A stretch of 64,000 nt of DNA, from contig NZ_FCNW02000013.1 in NCBI RefSeq assembly GCF_001544475.1, positions 1-64,000 of the forward strand, given 5' to 3'. The notes under the pieces are model-generated. The model worked only from the letters and a program-made list of their open reading frames with translations, was not told the DNA's origin and made no database searches. This DNA is from Caballeronia humi (lineage in GTDB: Bacteria > Pseudomonadota > Gammaproteobacteria > Burkholderiales > Burkholderiaceae). A program made the translations under genes and the position numbers. Positions 12,951 through 20,770 of the stretch are shown piece after piece (positions within the stretch are counted from its first letter, which is position 1; every line of letters starts with the position of its first letter).

Positions 12951-13193
12951 GCGAGCCCTTGGGATTTCGATGCGCGCTGATTATTGACTACGAGCCTTTC
13001 AATCGCCTGCCGGGGGAACGCGCAATAACTGCCGCCTTGACCGGATTTTGTCGAGGACGATGCCCGCCTTTTACCCGCCGATCCCTTCGTTTGCGAGCCG
13101 TTCCGCCCGGGCAAAAAAAGTTGCGCTCAAATTGCGTTGCGAAAGAGAGCAAGCGCGCACATGCTTGACCTTTGCGGAGCTAAGATAATTCCC

Positions 13194-13931
13194 ATGAATG
13201 CTCCTACTCATCCTGTCGTACTTCGACATCCGGCCAACCGTGCGGGTCGCGACTTCGTCGTCGGCGACATTCACGGCTGCGTCGATTCGTTGCGCTATCT
13301 CCTGCAGGAGATAGGCTTCGACGGCGCGCGCGACCGGCTTTTCTCCGTCGGCGATCTCGTCGATCGCGGCACGGACTCGCTCGCCGCCATCGATCTCATC
13401 GACAAACCGTGGTTCTTCCCCGTGCTCGGCAATCACGAGGACGCGCTGATCGCGGTCGCTAGTGGCCGGATGCGCCGCCAGGCGTGGTACGGAATCGGCG
13501 GCGCGTGGGCCGAAACCCTCGCCGACGATCAGCTCGCCGCGCTCGCTGCACGACTGTCGGTGCTGCCGCTCGTGCGCATCGTCGGCGACGGCGCCGAGCG
13601 CTTCAACGTGCTTCACGCCGAATTCTTCGGCACCGATGCCGACCTCGAAGTCGCCGAATTCGCCCCCGAGACGCGCAACACGCTGCTCTGGGGCCGCGGC
13701 CTCGCGCTCGGCAGTGCGGACCCCGCGCGTCAGCAGGGCTTGTCGCTCACGTACTGCGGCCACACGCCGACCAAGAACGTGAAGAACATCGGCTCGCAGG
13801 TTTTCATCGATACCGGCGCGTTTTCGTCTGACGGACGGCTGACGATCGTCGAAGCCGGCACCGACCGGCGCTGGTCCGTGAAAGAACGCTGGGCGGCGTC
13901 GGAAGGCGCGCGGGAACTGACGCTGCCGTGA
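13194..13931 (+). CDS. PPP-family metallophosphoesterase (serine/threonine-type protein phosphatase)
   Basis: A calcineurin-like phosphoesterase with the PPP signature in order: VVGDIHGC, SVGDLVDRG, VLGNHED and, near the C-terminus, YCGHTPT. These supply the Asp, His and Asn ligands of a dinuclear metal site. The size (245 residues) fits phage-lambda-like and bacterial PrpA/B phosphatases. The substrate cannot be told from sequence. The ATG at 13194 lacks a close ribosome site, but a GATAAT hexamer ends 4 bp before it, which would suit a leaderless message. An in-frame ATG at 13161 is the alternative. Confidence 0.88.
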   Translation: MNAPTHPVVLRHPANRAGRDFVVGDIHGCVDSLRYLLQEIGFDGARDRLFSVGDLVDRGTDSLAAIDLIDKPWFFPVLGNHEDALIAVASGRMRRQAWYGIGGAWAETLADDQLAALAARLSVLPLVRIVGDGAERFNVLHAEFFGTDADLEVAEFAPETRNTLLWGRGLALGSADPARQQGLSLTYCGHTPTKNVKNIGSQVFIDTGAFSSDGRLTIVEAGTDRRWSVKERWAASEGARELTLP

Positions 13932-14009
13932 TGGCGCTGCGTTAAAGGCATAGCGGCACGTCGCTTGCTCGTTTCGTCGGAAATCGAAAACGGGACGGCG
14001 AGGCGCGCA

Positions 14010-15302
14010 GTGGCACAACACGACACATCGACCGGTAATGGCGGCCCGCAAGGCTGCCCCGAAGACCTTCCGCCCGGACTGCGCTACGTCGACGATTCGC
14101 GCCCCGGCTACACGCGCCAGTGGATTGACAGCGCGTTCGCCTACTTCAACACGCAAGGCAAACGCATCGACGATGCCGCGGAAATCCGCCGCGTGAACGC
14201 GCTCGCGATCCCGCCAGCCTATATCGACGTCTGGATCTGCCCCGATTCGCGCGGCCACTTGCAGGCGACCGGCCGCGACGCGCGCGGCCGCAAGCAGTAT
14301 CGCTATCACCCGCAATGGCGCGAGACGCGCGACGCCACCAAGTACGAGCGCATGCTCGCGTTCGGCGCCGTGCTGCCGAAGTTGCGCGCCCGCGTGACGC
14401 GCGACCTCGCCCTCGACGGCATGCCGCGCGACAAGGTGCTCGCGACGGTCGTCCGTCTGCTCGATACGACGCTGATCCGGGTCGGCAGCGAGGAATACGC
14501 GCGCGAGAATCGCTCTTATGGGCTGACCACGTTGCGCAAGAAACATCTGAAGATGACGGCCGGCACGCTGAGATTCCAGTTTCGCGGCAAGAGCGGCATC
14601 GAGCACGATGTATCGGTGAACGATGCGCGCGTCGCGAAAATCGTCAAGCGCTGTATGGATCTCGCGGGGCAGGACCTCTTCCAGTACCTCGACGCCGACG
14701 GCGCGCGCCATTCGGTCAATTCATCTGACATCAACGACTATCTGCGCGAAATCACCGGCGCCGATTTCACCGCGAAGGATTACCGCACGTGGGCGGGCAG
14801 CGTGTTCGCGCTGGCGTCGCTGCGGCGGCTGACGTGGGAAACCGTCACGGAGGCGAGAAAGCACGTCGTCGGGACGATCAAGGAAGTGTCGCAACTGCTG
14901 CGCAACACGCCCGCCGTGTGCCGCAAGTGTTACGTGCATCCGGCGGTGATCGAGGCGTTCGAGGCGGGCGCACTTGCGGATGCGATGCCCGCGTCGCGCC
15001 GGCACGGCCTGAAAGCCGACGAAGCCGCACTTGCGATCTTTCTCGAAAAAGACGCGAAGCGCCGGGCGCGTGAAGCGGTGCGCAAGAGCAGGAACGGCGC
15101 GGCGGCGACGGACACACAACTGACCGGTCTCCTTGCAAAGTCGAGCCGGAAGGCGCGCGCTGGGGCGCTGAAGGGGAGCGGGAAAGATGTCGCGGCGCAG
15201 GCTCTGGAAAGCGCCGCGCGCAAGAGCGCGCCGAAGGCGGCGCGGCCAGCGACTAAAAAGCTGGCGCGGACGCGCTCGCCTACGGCACTGGCGATTGGGT
15301 GA
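14010..15302 (+). CDS. DNA topoisomerase IB (poxvirus-like)
   Basis: Type IB topoisomerases relax supercoils by nicking one strand through a 3'-phosphotyrosine. Recognisable blocks are GRDARGRKQYRYHPQWR, IRVGSEEYARENRSYGLTTLRKKH and, after the core, RNTPAVCRKCYVHPAV, whose Tyr is the expected nucleophile. A Lys/Arg/Ala-rich C-terminal tail of ~80 residues follows, typical of DNA-binding tails in this group. I chose the GTG at 14010, with GCGAGG 6 nt upstream. A TTG at 13965 would add 15 residues. The gene ends 7 bp from the convergent RES toxin gene. Confidence 0.93.
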   Translation: MAQHDTSTGNGGPQGCPEDLPPGLRYVDDSRPGYTRQWIDSAFAYFNTQGKRIDDAAEIRRVNALAIPPAYIDVWICPDSRGHLQATGRDARGRKQYRYHPQWRETRDATKYERMLAFGAVLPKLRARVTRDLALDGMPRDKVLATVVRLLDTTLIRVGSEEYARENRSYGLTTLRKKHLKMTAGTLRFQFRGKSGIEHDVSVNDARVAKIVKRCMDLAGQDLFQYLDADGARHSVNSSDINDYLREITGADFTAKDYRTWAGSVFALASLRRLTWETVTEARKHVVGTIKEVSQLLRNTPAVCRKCYVHPAVIEAFEAGALADAMPASRRHGLKADEAALAIFLEKDAKRRAREAVRKSRNGAAATDTQLTGLLAKSSRKARAGALKGSGKDVAAQALESAARKSAPKAARPATKKLARTRSPTALAIG

Positions 15303-15309
15303 GCGCGCT

Positions 15310-16041
15310 TCAGCCGACCTGATTCATCTCCAGCACGTAGTCGATGGTTTCGCCGTTCCAGTTGTATTCGAGATGCGCGGCATGGCGGCAATCACGCAGC
15401 AGCATCGTGCGGAACGCGGCGAGGCATTCACCTTCGGCATCCCGCACCGATGGATACGCGATTCCCCACGCCCCCGCCTGGCGCGCCGCGCGGCCGATGG
15501 CCTTGCCGGGGCCGTAGTCGTCGGGATCGAGGATGCGCGGGTCCAGTGACGCCTCGGCCAGCAACGTTCCGCGAAGATCCACCACATCGCCGTGCGCCAG
15601 CACTGTGTACAAACGCATCTGCTGCCGCAGCGGCGCTTCGTTCGTCGCGGCGAGAAAAAGCGCCGAGTGATAACGCGTCTCCGCGATCGCCGTCCGCCGC
15701 TCGCGCGCGCAATAGAACACGCCGTAGCTGCCATCGGAAAAGCGGCTGCCGCTCGGGTTCAAGTGCGTGAACGCCGCCATGATCGGGCCGCAGCCCGCGC
15801 CGAAACAGCGCTCCTCGGCCGGCACGAGATCCAGTTCGCCGACTTCGTTGCGCAGGCGGTCGTTGGTCATCGCTTCGAGCGCGTAGAGCGCCTCGAAGTC
15901 GTCCGGTGACGCGACGCGGTCGAACAGGTTCACGGCGGGAAAACGGGTGGGAATCACGCGATACGCGGGCGACCAGTCGAGTGCGTTGGGCGGCCAGAGC
16001 TCGCGCCAGGTGCTTGCAGCATTCCTTTCTGTCACGCCCAT
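15310..16041 (-). CDS. RES-domain toxin of a type II toxin-antitoxin pair
   Basis: The 243-residue protein carries the RES fold core: YRV at residues 27-29, then SRFSDGSYGVFYCARERRTAIAETRYH (given here in part: FYCARERRTAIAE) and AYPSVRDAEGECLAAF. These place the conserved Arg, Glu and Ser of the family. Characterised RES toxins consume NAD+ (MbcT-like phosphorolysis or hydrolysis) and stop growth; that activity is family knowledge, not shown here. The start codon overlaps the end of the antitoxin gene by 10 nt (ATGGGCGTGA), so translation is probably coupled. The order antitoxin then toxin is the usual one for RES-Xre pairs. Confidence 0.9.
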   Translation of the reverse strand: MGVTERNAASTWRELWPPNALDWSPAYRVIPTRFPAVNLFDRVASPDDFEALYALEAMTNDRLRNEVGELDLVPAEERCFGAGCGPIMAAFTHLNPSGSRFSDGSYGVFYCARERRTAIAETRYHSALFLAATNEAPLRQQMRLYTVLAHGDVVDLRGTLLAEASLDPRILDPDDYGPGKAIGRAARQAGAWGIAYPSVRDAEGECLAAFRTMLLRDCRHAAHLEYNWNGETIDYVLEMNQVG

Positions 16042-16466
16042 CCGCCTCGCATGGCATCGAGATATTGCCGGACGGCGACGAGATCGCTGACATTGCCCGC
16101 CAGCATGCGGTCGAGCGCCGCGCGTCCGCCGAACGGCGGGGCGCTGTTCGCGCGCTTGATCCAGGTATCGGCGGCTTCGGGCTGGGGCAGAAGAATCTGA
16201 AGCGCCTTGTAGATGCCGAGAATCAGCGATAGTCGCTCAAGCGTGTCGCGGCCGAGGCGCGCGGTATGCGGCTGCGCTTTCCACTTGAAAAACGTGGACC
16301 GGCCCGGCTCGCCCAGGAGGATGATCTGCTCGTCGGCGGAAAGCGACCAGTCGCGCGCGATGTTGAAGAAAGCGCGCAATCCGGCCGCCGACAGGTCACC
16401 GATGCCGGGCGCGAGACGCGGCGCCGCTTCGGGAGCCGCTGAAGTTACACGGGCGGCGTTGTTCAT
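16032..16466 (-). CDS. Xre/MbcA/ParS-type antitoxin
   Basis: A 144-residue partner of the RES toxin. Residues ~25-90 form a helical Xre-like DNA-binding region (ADEQIILLGEPGRSTFFKWK). The C-terminal part, ALDRMLAGNVSDLVAVRQYLDAM, fits the DUF2384 toxin-binding module of MbcA/ParS antitoxins. By family precedent it should cap the RES active site and repress its own promoter. A well-formed promoter with a small inverted repeat in its spacer lies upstream at 16498-16525. GGAG lies 10 nt before the ATG. Confidence 0.88.
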   Translation of the reverse strand: MNNAARVTSAAPEAAPRLAPGIGDLSAAGLRAFFNIARDWSLSADEQIILLGEPGRSTFFKWKAQPHTARLGRDTLERLSLILGIYKALQILLPQPEAADTWIKRANSAPPFGGRAALDRMLAGNVSDLVAVRQYLDAMRGGWA

Positions 16467-16497
16467 GTCAATTAGTCTCCAGTGGAACTTGATTTTT

Positions 16498-16525
16498 ATA
16501 ATAGTCCATATCTGGATTCGGTCAA
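16498..16525 (-). promoter_or_regulatory. Putative sigma-70 promoter and operator of the RES/Xre operon
   Basis: On the minus strand TTGACC (16520-16525) and TATTAT (16498-16503) are separated by 16 bp. The spacer contains TCCA-GATA-TGGA, an inverted repeat placed where an autorepressor could block polymerase. CTTGAC is also repeated twice just upstream. Promoter and operator roles are inferred from position. Confidence 0.6.
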
Positions 16526-16547
16526 GCGATTTGTCAAGCGGATAGGG

Positions 16548-16805
16548 TCAATCGTTATCCGCCGGGCCATAGCGCTTGCCGGGGACGTGACTCCGAAGCA
16601 CGTCGGCGATCTGCGAGGTCGTGCAATCGGCCGGAACGACGCGGCGCTGGATGCACGGATCGTTCTTCAGCACCCATTCGACGAGCCGATACGGCGGCCC
16701 GAACGGCTGGTCGAAGGGCGCGGAGACGCGGCATTCGCGCAGCGTCAGCGCATGCTGAGACTTCATCTCCGATGCGAGATTCCTTACCGGTGCCTTGGCA
16801 GACAT
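16548..16805 (-). CDS. Small conserved-looking protein of unknown function (85 residues)
   Basis: I do not recognise this gene. The frame reads MSAKAPVRNLASEMK and ends RSHVPGKRYGPADND. It is not membrane-like and has two cysteines (LRECRVS, NDPCIQRR) plus one in PADCTTSQ. GAGG lies 6 nt before the ATG at 16805, which decides the start over the ATG at 16817. It sits just upstream of the RES/Xre operon on the same strand, and its stop falls inside that operon's promoter region. Whether it belongs with the toxin-antitoxin pair is not known. Confidence 0.65.
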   Translation of the reverse strand: MSAKAPVRNLASEMKSQHALTLRECRVSAPFDQPFGPPYRLVEWVLKNDPCIQRRVVPADCTTSQIADVLRSHVPGKRYGPADND

Positions 16806-16969
16806 GACTGTCCTCACTCACGTTGGGAGCGCCGACCCGGCGTCGGCGGCAGATTTTGTTGACATGAGTGTGGCGAGCGAGAATTAAGCGCGACTTAAAT
16901 CGATCGGACGAAAACGTTTGGCATTTTTGCGACGGTTTTTTGAGCGCGCTTTTCCGCTACCTGCTTTCA

Positions 16970-16985
16970 CTGTATATTCATACAG
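16970..16985 (+). promoter_or_regulatory. LexA-type SOS box
   Basis: CTGTATATTCATACAG fits CTGT-N8-ACAG exactly and matches 14 of 16 bases of the gammaproteobacterial LexA consensus. Betaproteobacteria use the same class of site. TATATT inside it could serve as a -10. It ends 37 bp before the ATG of the small gene at 17023, which has GGAGG in between. LexA control is an inference. Confidence 0.7.
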
Positions 16986-17022
16986 TCCAATTGCAAGAAG
17001 AAGCACATCGGAGGCACATCGA

Positions 17023-17220
17023 ATGATGAATGCTCGCAATGGTTCCTCGGAGGCAGTAGCGCTCGAACGCTTCATGCGCGCGACGCGAGCGGTGTCGGCG
17101 GCATTCGACGCCACTCGCGGCGAGCCGGTCTTCGAACGCGGTTCCAAGTCGGTGGCTCGCGCGCTGGCGCGGCTCGACGCGGCGCTGAAGGAACTGGAAA
17201 TCTCGGAACGAACCGCTTGA
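17023..17220 (+). CDS. Small putative SOS-regulated protein (65 residues)
   Basis: An unrecognised small protein, rich in Ala, Arg and Glu and probably all-helical (AVALERFMRATRAVSAAF, SVARALARLDAALKELE). No signal peptide or membrane segment is visible. GGAGG lies 8 nt upstream of the ATG at 17023, and a LexA-type box lies just above that. This makes it a candidate DNA-damage-induced gene. The upstream extension of the frame to 16918 crosses the SOS box and is not supported. It could be a division or replication modulator, as many small SOS proteins are, but the sequence does not say which. Confidence 0.7.
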   Translation: MMNARNGSSEAVALERFMRATRAVSAAFDATRGEPVFERGSKSVARALARLDAALKELEISERTA

Positions 17221-17269
17221 CGCTATACTCTCGCGCGCTGTCGATCACTAAATTCATGGAGCGACTGTC

Positions 17270-17608
17270 TTGAAGCCTGTATTCCTCACTGTTTTGCTGC
17301 TGGTGGCATCGTCGACGGCGTTTTCGGCCGAACGCTACACCGAAGTCTGGAATCCGCCCGAAGCAAGCGCCGCTTCGAAGAGCAAGGCGAAGGCACGCAA
17401 CGTCGTGCCGGTGCAGGCCAAGAAAAAGCGCAAGAACGTGACGACGGTGAAGAAAGTCGCCGATAAGACTTCGGTCGCGCAAACGCCTGCCTTGCCGCGC
17501 GTGAAGCAGGCACCGAAGCCGAATCCGGCCGTCGATCCGATCCCGCAATTGCCGCGCAAGATCGGGCCGGACGGGCTGGTGATGCGCGTGAGTTATCCGG
17601 CGCGGTAA
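17270..17608 (+). CDS. Secreted, lysine-rich small protein of unknown function
   Basis: The 112-residue product starts with a clear signal peptide (MKPVFLTVLLLVASSTAFSA, cleavage probably after FSA). A basic, Pro/Lys-rich mature part follows (KSKAKARNVVPVQAKKKRK). No enzymatic motif is visible. The start is TTG at 17270 with GGAG 8 nt upstream; no ATG fits the signal peptide. TATACT at 17224-17229 could be a -10. A strong hairpin closes the gene at 17626-17655. A periplasmic nucleic-acid- or envelope-binding role would fit the charge but is speculation. Confidence 0.75.
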   Translation: MKPVFLTVLLLVASSTAFSAERYTEVWNPPEASAASKSKAKARNVVPVQAKKKRKNVTTVKKVADKTSVAQTPALPRVKQAPKPNPAVDPIPQLPRKIGPDGLVMRVSYPAR

Positions 17609-17625
17609 GAAGGCTGATCAAAATG

Positions 17626-17655
17626 AAGAAGGGCGCTCGAATGAGCGCCCTTCTT
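17626..17655. terminator. Perfect hairpin between convergent genes
   Basis: Arms AAGAAGGGCGCTC and GAGCGCCCTTCTT (13 bp, perfect) surround a GAAT loop between the secreted small protein and the SDR gene. A long T-run is missing on either side, so it is an imperfect intrinsic terminator that may serve both directions. Confidence 0.7.
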
Positions 17656-17691
17656 GTATCGGGGTGCGATTTTAGCGTCGCGCGCAGAGAA

Positions 17692-18480
17692 TCAAAACGC
17701 CGACTTGACCACCCCTCCGTCGACCCTCAACGCCGCCCCGTTCGTCGCCGACGACGCCTCCGAGCACACATAAACCACCATGTTCGCGACTTCTTCCGTC
17801 GTCGCGAAGCGCTTGATTAGCGAACTCGCCCGCGCTGTCTCGAAAAAATGCTTCTCGAACTCCGCGAACGACTTGCCGCCGCCCATCTTCTGCGCCATTT
17901 CCTCGACCCCGTCCGAATGCGTCGGCCCCGGCAGCACCGAATTGACCGTCACGCCCGTGCCCGCGCAACTCTCGGCGAGTCCGCGCGACAACCCGAGCTG
18001 CGCCGTCTTCGTCACGCCGTAGTGGATCATCTCAACCGGAATCTGGACGCCGCTCTCGCTGCTGATGAACACCACGCGCCCCCAGTTCTTCTCCTTCATC
18101 TTCGGCAGATACGCGCGCGAGAGCCGCACGCCCGACATGACGTTCGTCTCGAAAAAGCGTTGCCAGTCCTCGTCGGGGATCTCGTCGAACGGTTTCGGAT
18201 CGAAGATGCCGAGGTTGTTCACGAGCACGTCGACCGCCGGATAGCGCGTGACGATCGCGTCCACCTGCTCGCGCTCCGCAAGGTTGCCGGCGAACCCCTC
18301 GGCCTTCGCGCCGGGCACCTGTTCGCGCAGTTTCGCGAGCGCTTCGTCGACGGAAGCCTGTGTGCGACCGTTCACGATCACGCGCGCGCCTTCGCGCGCG
18401 AGGCTCACCGCGATCGCGTGTCCGATTCCCTTCGTCGATCCGGATACGAGCGCGAGCTTGTTGTCGAGGTGCAAGTCCAT
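17692..18480 (-). CDS. SDR family NAD(P)-dependent oxidoreductase
   Basis: A 262-residue classical short-chain dehydrogenase. The nucleotide-binding loop is SGSTKGIG (variant of TGxxxGIG), the structural motif is VNNLG, and the catalytic Ser and Tyr-Lys appear as ISSESG and YGVTKTAQ (Tyr followed by three residues and Lys). The C-terminus, ALRVDGGVVKSAF, is usual. The substrate is unknown. GGAG lies 8 nt before the ATG. An intrinsic terminator ends only ~12 nt upstream of the start codon, so expression may depend on read-through or an unrecognised promoter. Confidence 0.9.
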   Translation of the reverse strand: MDLHLDNKLALVSGSTKGIGHAIAVSLAREGARVIVNGRTQASVDEALAKLREQVPGAKAEGFAGNLAEREQVDAIVTRYPAVDVLVNNLGIFDPKPFDEIPDEDWQRFFETNVMSGVRLSRAYLPKMKEKNWGRVVFISSESGVQIPVEMIHYGVTKTAQLGLSRGLAESCAGTGVTVNSVLPGPTHSDGVEEMAQKMGGGKSFAEFEKHFFETARASSLIKRFATTEEVANMVVYVCSEASSATNGAALRVDGGVVKSAF

Positions 18481-18492
18481 CGGTGGGTCTCC

Positions 18493-18533
18493 AAAAAAAA
18501 CGGTTGACGGGCCAGAGGGCAGCCCGTCAACCG
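18493..18533 (-). terminator. Intrinsic terminator just before the SDR gene
   Basis: On the minus strand a perfect 12-bp stem (CGGTTGACGGGC and GCCCGTCAACCG, 9-nt loop) is followed directly by eight T residues (18493-18500). It suits the end of the DUF3309 transcript (gene at 18607-18765) and lies inside what would be the SDR leader. Confidence 0.85.
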
Positions 18534-18606
18534 AGTCGTATCGAACGGGCCAAGATCAGAAACTTAGCACCGTTCAAATCAAAACGCAGATAGCGTCAGA
18601 GTGTTC

Positions 18607-18765
18607 TTATAAACGTCCCATAAGTAGCAGCACGATCACCACGACCAGCACGACACCGAGGATACCGCTCGGCCCATAGCCCCAGCTGCGGCTATGCGGC
18701 CACGACGGAATGGCCCCGACGAGCATCAGGATCAGGATGATCAGCAAGATGGTTCCGATCGTCAT
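18607..18765 (-). CDS. DUF3309 family small membrane protein (52 residues)
   Basis: The product begins MTIGTILLIILILMLVGAIP, continues SWPHSRSWGYGPSG and ends in a second hydrophobic helix, ILGVVLVVVIVLLLMGRL. Two membrane helices around a WGYGPSG turn are typical of DUF3309, a family of unknown function common in proteobacteria and often stress-linked. AGGAG lies 8 nt before the ATG at 18765. A strong terminator follows at 18493-18533, so the gene is probably monocistronic. Confidence 0.88.
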   Translation of the reverse strand: MTIGTILLIILILMLVGAIPSWPHSRSWGYGPSGILGVVLVVVIVLLLMGRL

Positions 18766-19033
18766 TTCGACTTCTCCTTATTCAAAGATCGCAGGATTTG
18801 GCGGGCACTGCGCGCACGTCGGACAACGGCGCGTCACGCGGCGGATGTCCCGCCGCCGCGATTCCCTTGATGGATTGCGATCGACACAAGGCTATGAGCA
18901 AAGTGCGTGCCACTTATGCGAAAGCCTTGCGCCATAAGGAGTCTGGACCGCGCCAGGACTGACGCGGTCACGTCGCAAACGAGTGCGGTCGGCAAAAGTT
19001 GCACACTCGTCCGCGCGTTTTTGTAAGCGCGTT

Positions 19034-20620
19034 TTAGAAGATGCCGCGGAACGCCCAGAAGAGTCCGCCCGCCAGCGCGATCGAGACCGGCAGCGTCAGA
19101 ATCCACGCGAGCGCGAGGCTGCGCACCGTGCGCCATTGCAGGCCGGAGCCGTTCGCGGCCATCGTTCCCGCGACGCCCGACGACAGCACGTGCGTCGTAC
19201 TTACCGGCAGGCCGTAGACGTCGGCGGCGCCGATCGTCAGCATCGCGACGAGTTCCGCCGACGCGCCTTGTCCATACGTCAGATGCGTCTTGCCAATGCG
19301 CTCGCCGACCGTCACCACGATGCGCTTCCAGCCGACCATCGTCCCGAGTCCGAGCGCGACGGCGACCGCCACCTTCACCCACGTCGGGATGAACTTGGTC
19401 GCGTGGTCGAGCTGGTGCTTGTAATTGTCGAGGACGGCGACATCGTTGGCGGCGAAAGCAGGCGCCTTCTGCTTTTCCATCAGGCGCAGCGCCTCGGACA
19501 CGATGTACATGTTGTTGCGCACGTTGTTGACGATGCCCTGCGGCAGCGCCGAAATCGAGCCGTTCGGGCGCACCTGCGAATCGATGAGATCGACCACCTG
19601 CTTCACCGCGACGACCGTGTTCGGCGCGAGCGTCTTCGTCTGCACGTAGTGCTGGACGTCGGCGCGCGGATCGGCGACGGGCGCCGCGCCGTTGCTGTAG
19701 CGCTGCAGCGTTTCAGAAGCGTGGTGGCTGACCGACAGAAACGTCTGCGTCTCGCCGGTCGTGACGGCCTTGTTGAGCGCGTAGGCGGTCGGCACCGTAC
19801 CGATCAGGATCAGCATGATGAGGCCCATGCCCTTCTGGCCATCATTGGAACCGTGCGCGAACGAGACGCCCGTGCACGTCAGGATCAGCAGGCAGCGAAT
19901 CCAGAACGGCGGCGGCGTGTTTTTTTCCGGCTCCTTGTAGAGCGCGGGAATCTTCACGACGAGCTTGAGCACATAGAGCAAAAAGCCCGCGGCCACGAAA
20001 CCGATCAGCGGCGAGAACAGCAGCGACTTGCCGACCGACATCGCCTGGCTCCAGTCGACGCCCGACGTGCCGTTGGTACCGTGCAGCATCTGGTTCATCA
20101 ATCCAACCCCGATCACCGAACCGATCAGCGTATGGGAACTCGAAGAAGGAAGGCCCAGCGCCCACGTGCCGAGATTCCAGATGATCGCGGCGATGAGGAG
20201 CGCGAAGACCATCGCGAAACCCTGCGACGACCCGACGCCGATGATCAGCTCGACGGGCAACAATTGCAGGATGCCGAACGCGACGGCGCCGCTCGAAACC
20301 AGGACGCCGATGAAGTTCCACGCGCCCGACCACACGACCGCGAGATTCGGCGTGAGCGAATGCGTATAAATTACCGTGGCGACGGCGTTGGCGGTATCGT
20401 GGAAACCGTTGACGAATTCGAAACCGAGCGCGATCAGGAGCGCAACGCCGAGCAGCACGTACGGCATCACCGACGACTGCTGCACGGATTCGAGATCGCT
20501 CAACAGGTGCGTGACGCAGTAAATCGCGCCCGCCACGATGACGATGACGAAGAGCAGCAGCGCGAGCCGCTGACCGGGCGAGCGGCCTGCTCTTGATTGT
20601 GGAAAGGCGAGATCGGTCAT
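19034..20620 (-). CDS. pit: PiT family inorganic phosphate transporter
   Basis: A 528-residue inner-membrane carrier that imports phosphate (with metal) by proton symport. The two PiT signatures are present: GFHDTANAVATVIYTHSL near the N-terminus and AHGSNDGQKGMG in the second half. A hydrophilic loop of ~110 residues (around ETQTFLSVSHHASETLQRYS to the KQKAPAF region) separates the halves, as in PitA-like proteins. The ATG at 20620 has AAGGA 6 nt upstream. The open frame continues to 21982 antisense to the CHAD gene, but this is not coding. It is divergent from the CHAD gene, with 150 bp between them. Confidence 0.95.
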   Translation of the reverse strand: MTDLAFPQSRAGRSPGQRLALLLFVIVIVAGAIYCVTHLLSDLESVQQSSVMPYVLLGVALLIALGFEFVNGFHDTANAVATVIYTHSLTPNLAVVWSGAWNFIGVLVSSGAVAFGILQLLPVELIIGVGSSQGFAMVFALLIAAIIWNLGTWALGLPSSSSHTLIGSVIGVGLMNQMLHGTNGTSGVDWSQAMSVGKSLLFSPLIGFVAAGFLLYVLKLVVKIPALYKEPEKNTPPPFWIRCLLILTCTGVSFAHGSNDGQKGMGLIMLILIGTVPTAYALNKAVTTGETQTFLSVSHHASETLQRYSNGAAPVADPRADVQHYVQTKTLAPNTVVAVKQVVDLIDSQVRPNGSISALPQGIVNNVRNNMYIVSEALRLMEKQKAPAFAANDVAVLDNYKHQLDHATKFIPTWVKVAVAVALGLGTMVGWKRIVVTVGERIGKTHLTYGQGASAELVAMLTIGAADVYGLPVSTTHVLSSGVAGTMAANGSGLQWRTVRSLALAWILTLPVSIALAGGLFWAFRGIF

Positions 20621-20770
20621 GATGCGTCCTTGATTGGGCGTGGCGAGGTAGGCTGAACTGCTGACGATCCAGCATGGTTGCATGCGCTTTGTGTCGCTTT
20701 GATGACCGCACGCCGCGCCCGAAATCGTCTGATCTGACGCGGGGCGGCGCGCGTAACGTGCGAGGGCTTT

